A stretch of DNA of 5,553 nucleotides from Elstera litoralis (GTDB taxonomy: Bacteria > Pseudomonadota > Alphaproteobacteria > Elsterales > Elsteraceae), in assembly GCF_000963705.1 (NCBI RefSeq), contig NZ_LAJY01000356.1:1-5553 (forward strand), given 5' to 3'. Made by a program: the position numbers and the translations under genes. The notes under the pieces were generated by a model, which saw only the letters and a program-made list of their open reading frames with translations, was not told the DNA's origin and made no database searches. Shown here piece by piece: positions 1-5,012 of the stretch. Numbering within the stretch: the first letter of the stretch is position 1; each line of letters starts with the position of its first letter.

Positions 1-276
1 CCAGCGGCGCATCGGGCTCGGTGAGGCCGCCGACGCCGACGCCGGTAACGCGCCACGCCCAACCCCGTCGCGCGTTACGGTCGCGCCCATCGCGCGCATC
101 GCGGCGGCGGTCGCCAGCACGTCTTCGCCTTCCAGCAGGCCGGTAATGCGCGTCTCGCCAATAGCCAGCCCGCCGAACATCAGCGCACGGTGGGAGATCG
201 ACTTATCCCCCGGAACCCGAACCGTTCCAGAAAGCGGCCCGGCACGGCGGGAAAGAAGCGGACGCGGCGCATGCAT
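1..276 (-). CDS. aroA: 3-phosphoshikimate 1-carboxyvinyltransferase (EPSP synthase), 5' end only, with apparent frameshift
   Basis: EPSP synthase joins phosphoenolpyruvate to shikimate-3-phosphate in the cytoplasm, the sixth step of the shikimate pathway. Only the N-terminus is in the window; the gene runs off the left edge. Reading from 276, residues 13-33 carry the family signature GPLSGTVRVPGDKSISHR (Lys25, Ser26 and Arg30 match the substrate-binding Lys/Ser/Arg of the family), followed by GLLEGEDVL (46-54), wording typical of class II (alphaproteobacterial, CP4-like) enzymes. After DGV (residues 70-72) the frame breaks: the expected WRVTGVGVGGLTEPDAPL is encoded in another frame from about position 58 to the edge. 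One missing G in the GGG at 58-60 would restore it. Start chosen at 276 (MHAPRPLLSRR) because it fits the usual length; an in-frame ATG at 291 would add five residues, and neither has a strong Shine-Dalgarno. It is divergent from the 479 gene. Identity is very sure; whether the gene is intact is not. Confidence 0.93.
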   Translation of the reverse strand, partial: MHAPRPLLSRRAGPLSGTVRVPGDKSISHRALMFGGLAIGETRITGLLEGEDVLATAAAMRAMGATVTRDGVGRGALPASASAASPSPMRRW

Positions 277-351
277 GTGGCATAATCCCATTGGAGCGAA
301 AACCTGCCGCAGGGCGTACCCCAAATTCCGCCCGCCCTCAAGCATCCGCCG

Positions 352-360
352 TGCTAAAAT
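352..360 (+). promoter_or_regulatory. Extended -10 promoter candidate for the acidic zinc-ribbon gene
   Basis: TGCTAAAAT matches the extended -10 pattern TGnTATAAT in all but one base. No convincing -35 lies 16-18 bases upstream, which is common for extended -10 promoters. The predicted start of transcription is near 367, so the mRNA would begin at the left arm of the inverted repeat 368-422. A perfect TTGACA at 406-411 is a rival -35, but what follows it at -10 (CATGCA) is poor. Based on motif matching only. Confidence 0.35.
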
Positions 361-367
361 GCCGGAA

Positions 368-422
368 GCATCGGCTTGTCACGCCTGCTATTTACGTTCA
401 GGTGATTGACAAGCGCCGATGC
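368..422. repeat. Long bulged inverted repeat (hairpin) in the aroA / acidic-protein intergenic region
   Basis: The left arm GCATCGGCTTGTCA (368-381) is complementary to the right arm TGACAAGCGCCGATGC (407-422), with all 14 left-arm bases paired and a 2-base bulge on the right. The pairing continues inward through C382-G404, a G383-T403 wobble and CCTG (384-387) with CAGG (399-402), leaving an 11-base loop. There is no T-run after it, so it is not a normal intrinsic terminator. Lying just downstream of the extended -10 candidate and upstream of the ribosome binding site at 464, it could be a 5' leader hairpin of the plus-strand gene, an operator between divergent genes, or a small RNA. The structure is directly visible; the role is unknown. 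Confidence 0.6.
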
Positions 423-463
423 CCCTGGCATGCACGCCCGAGACCGTTTGATCCCTAAGCCTT

Positions 464-470
464 AAGGAAG
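464..470 (+). promoter_or_regulatory. Ribosome binding site of the acidic zinc-ribbon gene
   Basis: AAGGAAG lies 8 bases before the ATG at 479. It is a good Shine-Dalgarno match at ideal spacing and fixes the start codon. Confidence 0.75.
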
Positions 471-478
471 AAGCTGAC

Positions 479-853
479 ATGGCGAAACCCGAATGGGGCG
501 CAAAGCGCATTTGCCATTCTTGCGGCGCACCTTTTTACGATATGTGCCGTGATCCCATCGTGTGCCCGAAGTGCGGCACCACTTACGATCCCGAAGCGAT
601 TCTAAAATCGCGCCGGTCGCGCGCGCCGCTGCCCGACGATAAGCCCGTCAAAGCCGCCGTCGTTGCCGCCGTGGTCGATGAAGCCGATCTGGCCGATGTC
701 GCCGATCTGCCCGATGTCGAGGCCGATCTGGTCGAAGAAGACGCGGTTGCCGACGAAGACGATGATCTGATGGAAGATACGTCCGACCTTGGCGAGGACG
801 AAGACGATATGGCCGAAGTGATCGAAAACATCGGCGAGGATGACGAGCGCTAA
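479..853 (+). CDS. FYDLN-acid / TIGR02300 family protein (zinc ribbon plus acidic tail)
   Basis: A 124-residue cytoplasmic protein of a conserved alphaproteobacterial family without an established function. Residues 1-45 form the conserved head: MAKPEWGAKR, then the FYD motif (residues 19-21; here FYDM, family FYDL), and RDPIVCPKCG. Two CxxC pairs (Cys13/Cys16 and Cys30/Cys33) form a zinc-ribbon-like site; from memory, many family members have lost these cysteines, so this copy probably still binds a metal. A basic RRSR segment (45-48) separates the head from a low-complexity tail of Asp, Glu, Ala and Val (about 65-124), probably disordered and very acidic. The tail includes a short in-frame tandem duplication (683-730). 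Start is set by AAGGAAG at 464-470. The gene is divergent from aroA, a neighbourhood I recall as common in alphaproteobacteria, and ends at the terminator 876-905. Family call is confident; function is not known. Confidence 0.9.
   Translation: MAKPEWGAKRICHSCGAPFYDMCRDPIVCPKCGTTYDPEAILKSRRSRAPLPDDKPVKAAVVAAVVDEADLADVADLPDVEADLVEEDAVADEDDDLMEDTSDLGEDEDDMAEVIENIGEDDER
683..730 (+). repeat. 18-bp in-frame tandem repeat in the acidic tail
   Basis: Bases 683-700 (GCCGATCTGGCCGATGTC) and 701-718 are adjacent copies differing at one base, and the first nine bases recur at 722-730. They encode ADLADV, ADLPDV and then ADL. Being a multiple of three, the repeat can expand or contract without breaking the frame and lengthens the acidic tail. 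Confidence 0.8.
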
Positions 854-875
854 TCGGCGCTGAGATCCTTCGATA

Positions 876-905
876 AAAAGGCCCGGCAGAAATGCCGGGC
901 CTTTT
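876..905. terminator. Bidirectional intrinsic terminator between convergent genes
   Basis: A perfect 13-bp stem (876-888 with 893-905, GC core GGCCCGGC) closes on a GAAA tetraloop. On the plus strand it ends in TTTTCTTTT; on the minus strand it ends in five Ts (879-875). It lies between the stop at 853 and the minus-strand stop at 926, so it should terminate both convergent genes. Confidence 0.93.
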
Positions 906-925
906 CTTTTACAAGCGGACGCGCT

Positions 926-1666
926 CTAGCGCGCCATCGCGAAATATTTCTGCTGCAAGCCTTTGATATCGACCTTGGCCAAACCTTCCGCAAAAATCGC
1001 CGCCAGCTTTTTGCCGTAAGGGGTTTGATTGAAGGCGACGTGCAGGGTTTTATCTTCGAGCGGCAGGGCGAAGACCACGTCGTTCTTCACGTCGGCCAGG
1101 CGCGGATCGGTCTTCAGGATATGGGCAAACACATATTGATCGATTTCCGCCGCATCGATCCGCCCGGCGGCGAGCTTGCGGATATTGGTATTATCGTCGG
1201 CCACCCCTTCGGGCTTCAGCCCAGCGGCAATCGCCGCCGCGACGGGAACCGCGTTCACATAACCGGACACCACCCCCAGTTTCAACGCGCGAAGGGCGTC
1301 CGCCGTGGGCTGCGGCACGGGCGCCCCCTTGCGCAGGATAAGGCCGAGCGGCCCCGTGCCGATGCTGGGCGACAGCGTAAAGCCCTCAAGCTCCGCCGGA
1401 TATTCGGGGAAATAGCCCGCGACTTCGGAAGACTCCTTAGCCGTCGCGACCGCCCGCTGCCACGGCAGAAACTCGATCTCCGCCTTATAGCCCATCGCCT
1501 TGAATGCTTCGCGCACGATAACGCTGCTAAAGCCGCCATCGGGCGAGGTCACGCAGGTATAGGGACACCAATCCAAAGTTGTTAATTTAACCGTTTGTTC
1601 CGCCCACGCGGGCACAGAGACGATGCCCATTAGAAAAATGGCAAAGGTACCTGCTTCATGGCGCAT
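926..1666 (-). CDS. Secreted solute-binding protein, SBP family 3 (amino-acid ABC-type), with doubtful N-terminus
   Basis: A periplasmic binding protein of the SBP_bac_3 / PBP2 type, which captures small solutes (often amino acids) for an ABC importer. From 1666 it has 246 residues, normal for the family. After a signal peptide ending AWA|EQ (residue 22) come LTTLDWCPYTC (28-38), GGFSSVIVREAFKAMGY (44-60) and EIEFLPWQRAV (63-73), the usual lobe 1 pattern, then KLGVVSGY (129-136), the NTNIRKLAAGRIDAAEID stretch (159-176) and a C-terminal helix pair. No permease or ATPase gene is adjacent, so the partner is unknown; it may be an orphan sensor-like binding protein. The in-frame ATG at 1666 has GGAG touching it (1670-1667), too close to work, while an out-of-frame ATG at 1659 sits 7 bases from the same GGAG. 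One missing T at 1634-1638 would join that start to the gene and give MKQVPLPFFLMGIVSVPAWA, a better signal peptide. An upstream in-frame ATG at 1795 is unlikely. Confidence 0.85.
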   Translation of the reverse strand: MRHEAGTFAIFLMGIVSVPAWAEQTVKLTTLDWCPYTCVTSPDGGFSSVIVREAFKAMGYKAEIEFLPWQRAVATAKESSEVAGYFPEYPAELEGFTLSPSIGTGPLGLILRKGAPVPQPTADALRALKLGVVSGYVNAVPVAAAIAAGLKPEGVADDNTNIRKLAAGRIDAAEIDQYVFAHILKTDPRLADVKNDVVFALPLEDKTLHVAFNQTPYGKKLAAIFAEGLAKVDIKGLQQKYFAMAR

Positions 1667-1670
1667 CTCC
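1667..1670 (-). promoter_or_regulatory. Ribosome binding site that disputes the solute-binding protein start
   Basis: Minus-strand TGTGGAG ends at 1667. It directly abuts the ATG at 1666, which is in frame, but lies 7 bases from the ATG at 1659, which is out of frame. Spacing favours 1659 as the true start and hence a frame shift in this copy or this sequence. Confidence 0.5.
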
Positions 1671-1714
1671 ACAGAAGAAGAAAAAGGAATACCTCGAACT
1701 GCCCCCAGAATGAC

Positions 1715-1741
1715 GCGATAGCATGACAGAATTGTTGCCAA
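1715..1741 (-). promoter_or_regulatory. Weak promoter candidate for the solute-binding protein gene
   Basis: On the minus strand TTGGCA (1741-1736) is followed after 15 bases by TATCGC (1720-1715), preceded by TG as in an extended -10. The spacing is short and the -10 imperfect, so this is only a candidate; it would give a leader of about 40-50 bases. Confidence 0.25.
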
Positions 1742-1830
1742 TTTCTCACAGAACCCCACGACCGCGCCAGCGCGCCGCAACCGCTTTCCGCTCATCCGTT
1801 CAGCGCTGCTAAAAAACTGTCATTTTTTCC

Positions 1831-1859
1831 TTGCGGGGAAAGGGCGCATGTTTTAGAAA
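1831..1859 (+). promoter_or_regulatory. Sigma-70-type promoter candidate for tRNA-Ala
   Basis: TTGCGG (1831-1836) and TAGAAA (1854-1859) are separated by exactly 17 bases. Transcription would start near 1866, about 47 bases before the mature tRNA, a plausible 5' leader for RNase P processing. Motif match only. Confidence 0.4.
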
Positions 1860-1912
1860 CCCGCTCACGCCAGACGGTGCCGGAAACGGCCCCCTCGGCA
1901 CCCAGAAGTTTC

Positions 1913-1988
<76 letters not shown>

Positions 1989-1996
1989 AACAAATC

Positions 1997-2032
1997 AAGG
2001 GGTTAGCAGCATAAAGCGGCTAACCCCTTTTT
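1997..2032 (+). terminator. Intrinsic terminator of tRNA-Ala
   Basis: AAGGGGTTAGC (1997-2007) pairs perfectly with GCTAACCCCTT (2019-2029) across an 11-base loop and runs into five Ts (2028-2032). It begins 8 bases after the CCA end of the tRNA. The minus strand has no matching long T-run, so it works mainly in the plus direction. Confidence 0.9.
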
Positions 2033-2353
2033 GCTGTGTCACCACCATGTCACCACGCGAAGGAAAATCGTGGAATAGCTGGGGTGATCGGAGCGCAGGG
2101 GAGGAAAGGGCACTTAGCGGCCTACGCGCCTCGAACGACCAGTTTGGGTATTGGAGAATTCCCCACACTTCCAGAACTCGCTTTGGCTGGTGCAGGCCCG
2201 TCATGCTGTAGCTGAAACGGCTTCACTCCGATCCACTGAGAACCGGTTAAACTAGCACTTGGCACTAACAAATTAGCATTTTAAGCCCGTCCTCTTAAGG
2301 GATCGGACTCTACTTCAAATTGGAGGAAATTTCCCAAGGCAGGTCAGGAGGCG

Positions 2354-2370
2354 CATAACCGCGCGTTATG
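2354..2370. repeat. Inverted repeat CATAAC-N5-GTTATG, possible operator
   Basis: Two 6-base arms (2354-2359 and 2365-2370) flank CGCGC, 102 bases before the cupin start. Size and position fit a dimeric regulator site for the operon. Nothing in the sequence names the regulator, and such short repeats also occur by chance. Confidence 0.3.
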
Positions 2371-2460
2371 AGAGTCCCAGCGAGTCGCCATTTCCCGGCA
2401 GGGGGGCGACACCTCTATTCTTGGGCTTGCGCGGGGTCTAACCCGCACCCATTCCTTTTT

Positions 2461-2469
2461 AGGAGAGAG
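2461..2469 (+). promoter_or_regulatory. Ribosome binding site of the cupin gene
   Basis: AGGAGAGAG ends three bases before the ATG at 2473; its AGGAG core is about 7 bases from that start. This, together with the signal peptide that begins there, decides 2473 over the in-frame ATG at 2368. Confidence 0.7.
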
Positions 2470-2472
2470 ATT

Positions 2473-2940
2473 ATGCGCCTCCCCCTCACCACGCTCGGAC
2501 TTGCCGCACTTCTTTTAGCAGCGCCCAGCGCTTTTGCCGGAACCTGCCCGAAAGACAAAACTCTGACGGTCGCCCGCGATATTCCTTTGCGCGACTCCGT
2601 TAGCGTAAAGCGACAAACCCTTGCGATTGTCGATATTACCGGCTGGCGCGGAACGTCCGATCTTCGTCTTCGCACGCGCAAGCTGACCGTCGGCAAAGGC
2701 GGTATTGTGCCGACGCACGAGCATCATGATCGCCCGTCGATCGTTTATGTTCTGTCGGGTGAGATTTACGAACATAGCGCCTTCTGCTCGGTGCCCATTT
2801 TGCATAAAACCGGTGAGTGGACGCCGGAGTTCGGCCCCGGTCACGCCCATTGGTGGGAAAATAAATCGGGCAAAACCGTTGTGCTGCTGTCGTCGGACGT
2901 GGTGCCGCCGGAAGGCCTCGATAAGCCCGAGGACATGTAG
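2473..2940 (+). CDS. Exported cupin-domain protein
   Basis: A 155-residue protein with a signal peptide (MRLPLTTLGL then a Leu/Ala core, cleavage after AFA at residue 22) and one cupin beta-barrel, so it should act in the periplasm. Cupin motif 1 is visible at 76-96 with His82-x-His84 and Gly96, but the usual metal-ligand Glu is Ser89. Motif 2 is at 121-130, GPGHAHWWEN, with His126 and Asn130. Three of four classical metal ligands are therefore present. Cys25 and Cys105 could form a disulfide after export. Cupins range from dioxygenases and isomerases to pure ligand binders; the substrate cannot be told from sequence. The longer reading from 2368 is rejected because its first 35 residues lack a signal peptide and the good ribosome binding site is at 2461-2469. 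It is the first gene of a tight operon, 2 bases before the next. Confidence 0.87.
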   Translation: MRLPLTTLGLAALLLAAPSAFAGTCPKDKTLTVARDIPLRDSVSVKRQTLAIVDITGWRGTSDLRLRTRKLTVGKGGIVPTHEHHDRPSIVYVLSGEIYEHSAFCSVPILHKTGEWTPEFGPGHAHWWENKSGKTVVLLSSDVVPPEGLDKPEDM

Positions 2941-2942
2941 AA

Positions 2943-3404
2943 ATGCGCGGGCTGAAACTGCTGTGCGTTCTGGGATTGGGGCTATTGGGGTTTTTGGGGG
3001 CGGCGGCGCAAGCCGCCGAGCCCGATATTCCAACAACATACCGTGCGTTTGTAGCGGCGCAGAATAGCCGCGACATAGACCGGATTCGCCCGTTTCTCCA
3101 GAATCGGCCAGACTTTCTGTGGGTCAGCGACGGGTATAGCTACTGGGGCACCCAAGCGGTTCTGGACCGGATGGCCCGGTTTCAAACGGCGGCCCTTTGG
3201 CGGGCAGAGCCCGATATGGCGCAGGCAAAACTAGTGCCGCTGGGGGCAGATAGCGCATACTTGCACCTGCCTTTAAAGCTGACTTTCGGCAGTGAGGCCG
3301 CCCCGGCACACTATAATTTTCTCGTCTCGATTCTTTGGGTTCGGGCTGAGGGAAGTTGGAAGATTGCAGCCTTACTAACGACGCTTGCCCACGCTACCCC
3401 TTAA
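2943..3404 (+). CDS. Exported NTF2-like / SnoaL-like protein
   Basis: A 153-residue protein with an N-terminal signal peptide (MRGLKLL, a long Gly/Leu core, likely cleavage near AQA at residues 22-24), followed by a domain of about 120 residues with the pattern of the NTF2-like fold. It has an N-terminal helix (PDIPTTYRAFVAAQNSRDIDRIRPFL), FLWVSDGYSYWGTQAV (58-73) with the WG-x5-I/L-type turn, then strands ending in NFLVSILWVRAEGSWKIAALL (125-145), where the W-KI-ALL wording is typical of DUF4440/SnoaL-like members. Such cone-shaped folds bind or isomerise small hydrophobic ligands or simply bind partners; no catalytic residues are recognisable. It starts 2 bases after the cupin stop with GAGGA at 2929-2933 inside the end of the previous gene, so translation is probably coupled. 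Fold is fairly sure; function is unknown. Confidence 0.85.
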   Translation: MRGLKLLCVLGLGLLGFLGAAAQAAEPDIPTTYRAFVAAQNSRDIDRIRPFLQNRPDFLWVSDGYSYWGTQAVLDRMARFQTAALWRAEPDMAQAKLVPLGADSAYLHLPLKLTFGSEAAPAHYNFLVSILWVRAEGSWKIAALLTTLAHATP

Positions 3405-3408
3405 GGAG
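3403..3408 (+). promoter_or_regulatory. Ribosome binding site of the channel gene
   Basis: AAGGAG overlaps the stop codon of the NTF2-like gene and lies 7 bases before the ATG at 3416. It selects this start over the in-frame ATG at 3356, which lies inside the upstream gene and would add 20 non-hydrophobic residues. Confidence 0.85.
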
Positions 3409-3415
3409 TCTTCCC

Positions 3416-4945
3416 ATGTCCGCCGAAACGCTCATTGGCTTCGCCGGTTTCGGGCTGATGGCCGTATCAGCGCTCGCCGCCCTGCTCTTCCTCGTGGCAT
3501 GGCGGCACAAGCGGCGCGGCTTTGAAGCGGGCGCGAGCCTGCTCGTGCTGGGCCTGACCCTGCGCGCGATGGTCGATCGCGTTCTTCCGGCCCTCGGCGT
3601 GCCCATGACAGAACGGGACTGGGCGGCCGATGGTTTGGAGATCCTGCTGTGGGGCCTTGGGGCCTTTACGCTCAACGCGGCGCTGCGCCAGTTCATCTGG
3701 TTCGGCTCGTTGCGCGAGGGCGACCATTCCCGCGCGCCGCAAATTCTGATCGGGCTTACGGGGCTTGGTCTTTATATCTGCGCCATCTTGGGCGTCGCCA
3801 CGCGAATTTTAGGGCTCGACGTTACTGCCGTTGCGGCGACCTCGGGGGTTTTGGCCATTGTGCTCGGCTATTCCGCCCAACCCACCTTGTCGGAAGTTTT
3901 CGCCGGAATCGCCCTCAGCCTGTCGCGCCCGTTTAAAAGCGGCGATAGCATCCAGATCGACGGCATGTGGGGCGTGGTTGTGGACTCGGGCTGGCGGGCG
4001 GTGACGCTTCGCACCTACGAAGGCACTTTAGTCACCCTGCCAAACACAAAAGTTGCCACCAATCGGCTGACCAACCTTGATCAGCCGAATCATCAACTGC
4101 GCCACCATCTACCGTTCACGGTGGATATTGACTGTCCACCCGCCCAGGTCCAGCAGGTCGCCCTGTCCGTTCTCCACGGCTTGCCGCATGTGCTGACCGA
4201 GCCGAAACCGATGGTTTTGTTTAAAAACGTTACCGAGCACGGGTGCTTGTTCGAGGCGATCTTTTGGCACGACGATCCCAATCTCTACATTCTGCGCCGG
4301 GATGAAGTGGGGAGCGCGCTGTGGTACGGGTTTCGCCGCGCCAAGATTCCCTTCGCGATCAACCGTCGCTTTCAAACCCTGGAACCGGGCGTTACACCCG
4401 TTGTTCCCCAGCTCAGCGATGGGGTGCATCCCCAAGATGTTCGCCGACTGCTGGCTGAGGCACCCTTATATCGATGCTTTCCAGAAGAAGCGCGCGCTGC
4501 CCTGGCCGCCGCGTCCCGCCCGCTTCTCTTTGGGCCGCAGGAGCGCATTATTCGGCAGGGCGAAGCCGGATCATCGATGTTTCTCATTCTTTCCGGCAGC
4601 GTTACCGTTTTGGCTGAGCAGGACGGTGAAGAGCAGACCCTTTATGCGCTTTCCGTGGGCGATACTTTTGGGCATATGTCGTTGATGACCGGCGCACCGC
4701 GGCTCGCCAGTGTGCGCGCCGACGGTCATCTGGTGCTGGCCGAGCTTACCAAAGCGGACGTTGCGCCCTTGCTTGAGGCGCACCCCACCGTCATCGACGC
4801 CATCGCGGATGAGATTCGCCGCCTTGAGACCAGTCGCGACGCCCTCAGCGAAGCCCAGGTAAACCGCGGCCTGACGAGCCCAATGCCTGCGGGGTTTCTC
4901 GATCATCTCGCCGACCGCATTCGCCATTTTTTACCGCTAACGTAA
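3416..4945 (+). CDS. MscS-family ion channel with C-terminal cyclic-nucleotide-binding domain (bCNG type)
   Basis: A 509-residue inner-membrane protein. Four hydrophobic segments (about 5-29, 40-61, 73-96 and 108-132) precede the MscS pore helix (about 135-171: Ala/Gly-rich VAATSGVLAIVLGYSAQ, then LSEVFAGIALSLSRPF). The MscS beta domain follows (172-222: SGDSIQI, VTLRTYEGTLVTLPN, NRLTNL), then the alpha/beta vestibule domain to about 320. A cyclic-nucleotide-binding domain fills 344-470: PLYRCFPEEARAAL, RIIRQGEAGSSMFLILSGSV, then the phosphate-binding cassette at 418-433. The cassette keeps Pro428-Arg429-x-Ala431, whose Arg binds the cyclic phosphate, but His420 replaces the usual Glu of FGE, which contacts the ribose. 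Members of this bCNG subfamily are known as cAMP-gated channels with little or no mechanosensitivity. By context it works with the two exported proteins upstream. It is the last of three tightly spaced genes; no terminator follows before the LysR gene. Confidence 0.93.
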   Translation: MSAETLIGFAGFGLMAVSALAALLFLVAWRHKRRGFEAGASLLVLGLTLRAMVDRVLPALGVPMTERDWAADGLEILLWGLGAFTLNAALRQFIWFGSLREGDHSRAPQILIGLTGLGLYICAILGVATRILGLDVTAVAATSGVLAIVLGYSAQPTLSEVFAGIALSLSRPFKSGDSIQIDGMWGVVVDSGWRAVTLRTYEGTLVTLPNTKVATNRLTNLDQPNHQLRHHLPFTVDIDCPPAQVQQVALSVLHGLPHVLTEPKPMVLFKNVTEHGCLFEAIFWHDDPNLYILRRDEVGSALWYGFRRAKIPFAINRRFQTLEPGVTPVVPQLSDGVHPQDVRRLLAEAPLYRCFPEEARAALAAASRPLLFGPQERIIRQGEAGSSMFLILSGSVTVLAEQDGEEQTLYALSVGDTFGHMSLMTGAPRLASVRADGHLVLAELTKADVAPLLEAHPTVIDAIADEIRRLETSRDALSEAQVNRGLTSPMPAGFLDHLADRIRHFLPLT

Positions 4946-4960
4946 CAGGTCACGCCAAGC

Positions 4961-4975
4961 CTACGAATAGAGTAG
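4961..4975. promoter_or_regulatory. LysR-type box candidate (T-N11-A)
   Basis: CTACGAATAGAGTAG has arms CTAC and GTAG and contains T (4962) and A (4974) separated by 11 bases, the core pattern of LysR-type binding sites. It lies 37 bases before the start of the LysR gene, a place suited to autoregulation. LysR regulators usually sit between divergent genes, which is not the case here, and the motif is loose. Confidence 0.25.
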
Positions 4976-5012
4976 ACTGGTGCGACATTGTTAAAAGGCG
5001 GGTTTTGGTATT

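Larger units (their letters stand above)
2033..2472. other. Non-coding stretch between tRNA-Ala terminator and the cupin operon
   Basis: About 440 bases with no convincing gene. The 69-codon minus-strand reading frame at 1995-2204 runs through the terminator hairpin and resembles nothing I know. Base composition from about 2220 to 2340 is visibly more AT-rich than the flanks. Visible small structures: direct repeats TGTCACCAC at 2037-2045 and 2048-2056 (11-base period), palindrome AACCGGTT at 2241-2248, palindrome GGAAATTTCC at 2325-2334, inverted repeat CATAAC-N5-GTTATG at 2354-2370, and a small GC hairpin around 2431-2446 just before the ribosome binding site. The promoter of the operon beginning at 2473 must lie here, but I cannot place it. 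Position next to a tRNA 3' end fits an old integration site, without proof. Confidence 0.5.

Noticed and set aside
406..434. TTGACA-based sigma-70 promoter for the acidic zinc-ribbon gene
   Set aside because: The -35 is perfect, but no acceptable -10 follows at 16-18 bases, and the hexamer is part of the hairpin's right arm.
1025..1585. 186-codon plus-strand reading frame opposite the solute-binding gene
   Set aside because: Arg/Gly/His-rich product with no family resemblance, fully opposite a well-supported gene; a shadow of high-GC coding sequence.
1667..1795. N-terminal extension of the solute-binding protein to an ATG at 1795
   Set aside because: It would put 43 non-signal residues before the signal peptide and cross the likely promoter and ribosome binding site.
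1995..2204. 69-codon minus-strand reading frame after the tRNA, considered as a small gene or integrase remnant
   Set aside because: It runs through the tRNA terminator hairpin, has no recognisable domain and no clear ribosome binding site.
2260..2278. Sigma-54-like promoter (TTGGCAC ... TTAGCA) upstream of the cupin operon
   Set aside because: GG and GC are 13 bases apart instead of the required 10.
2368..2472. N-terminal extension of the cupin from an ATG at 2368
   Set aside because: The 35 extra residues look like non-coding sequence; the signal peptide and Shine-Dalgarno both point to 2473.
2515..3076. Two overlapping minus-strand reading frames opposite the cupin and NTF2-like genes
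   Set aside because: Low-complexity Arg/Ala/Pro products without domains or ribosome binding sites; shadows of the plus-strand genes.
3356..3415. Start of the channel gene inside the NTF2-like gene
   Set aside because: AAGGAG at 3403-3408 is ideally placed for the ATG at 3416; the extension reads as out-of-frame NTF2-like gene sequence.
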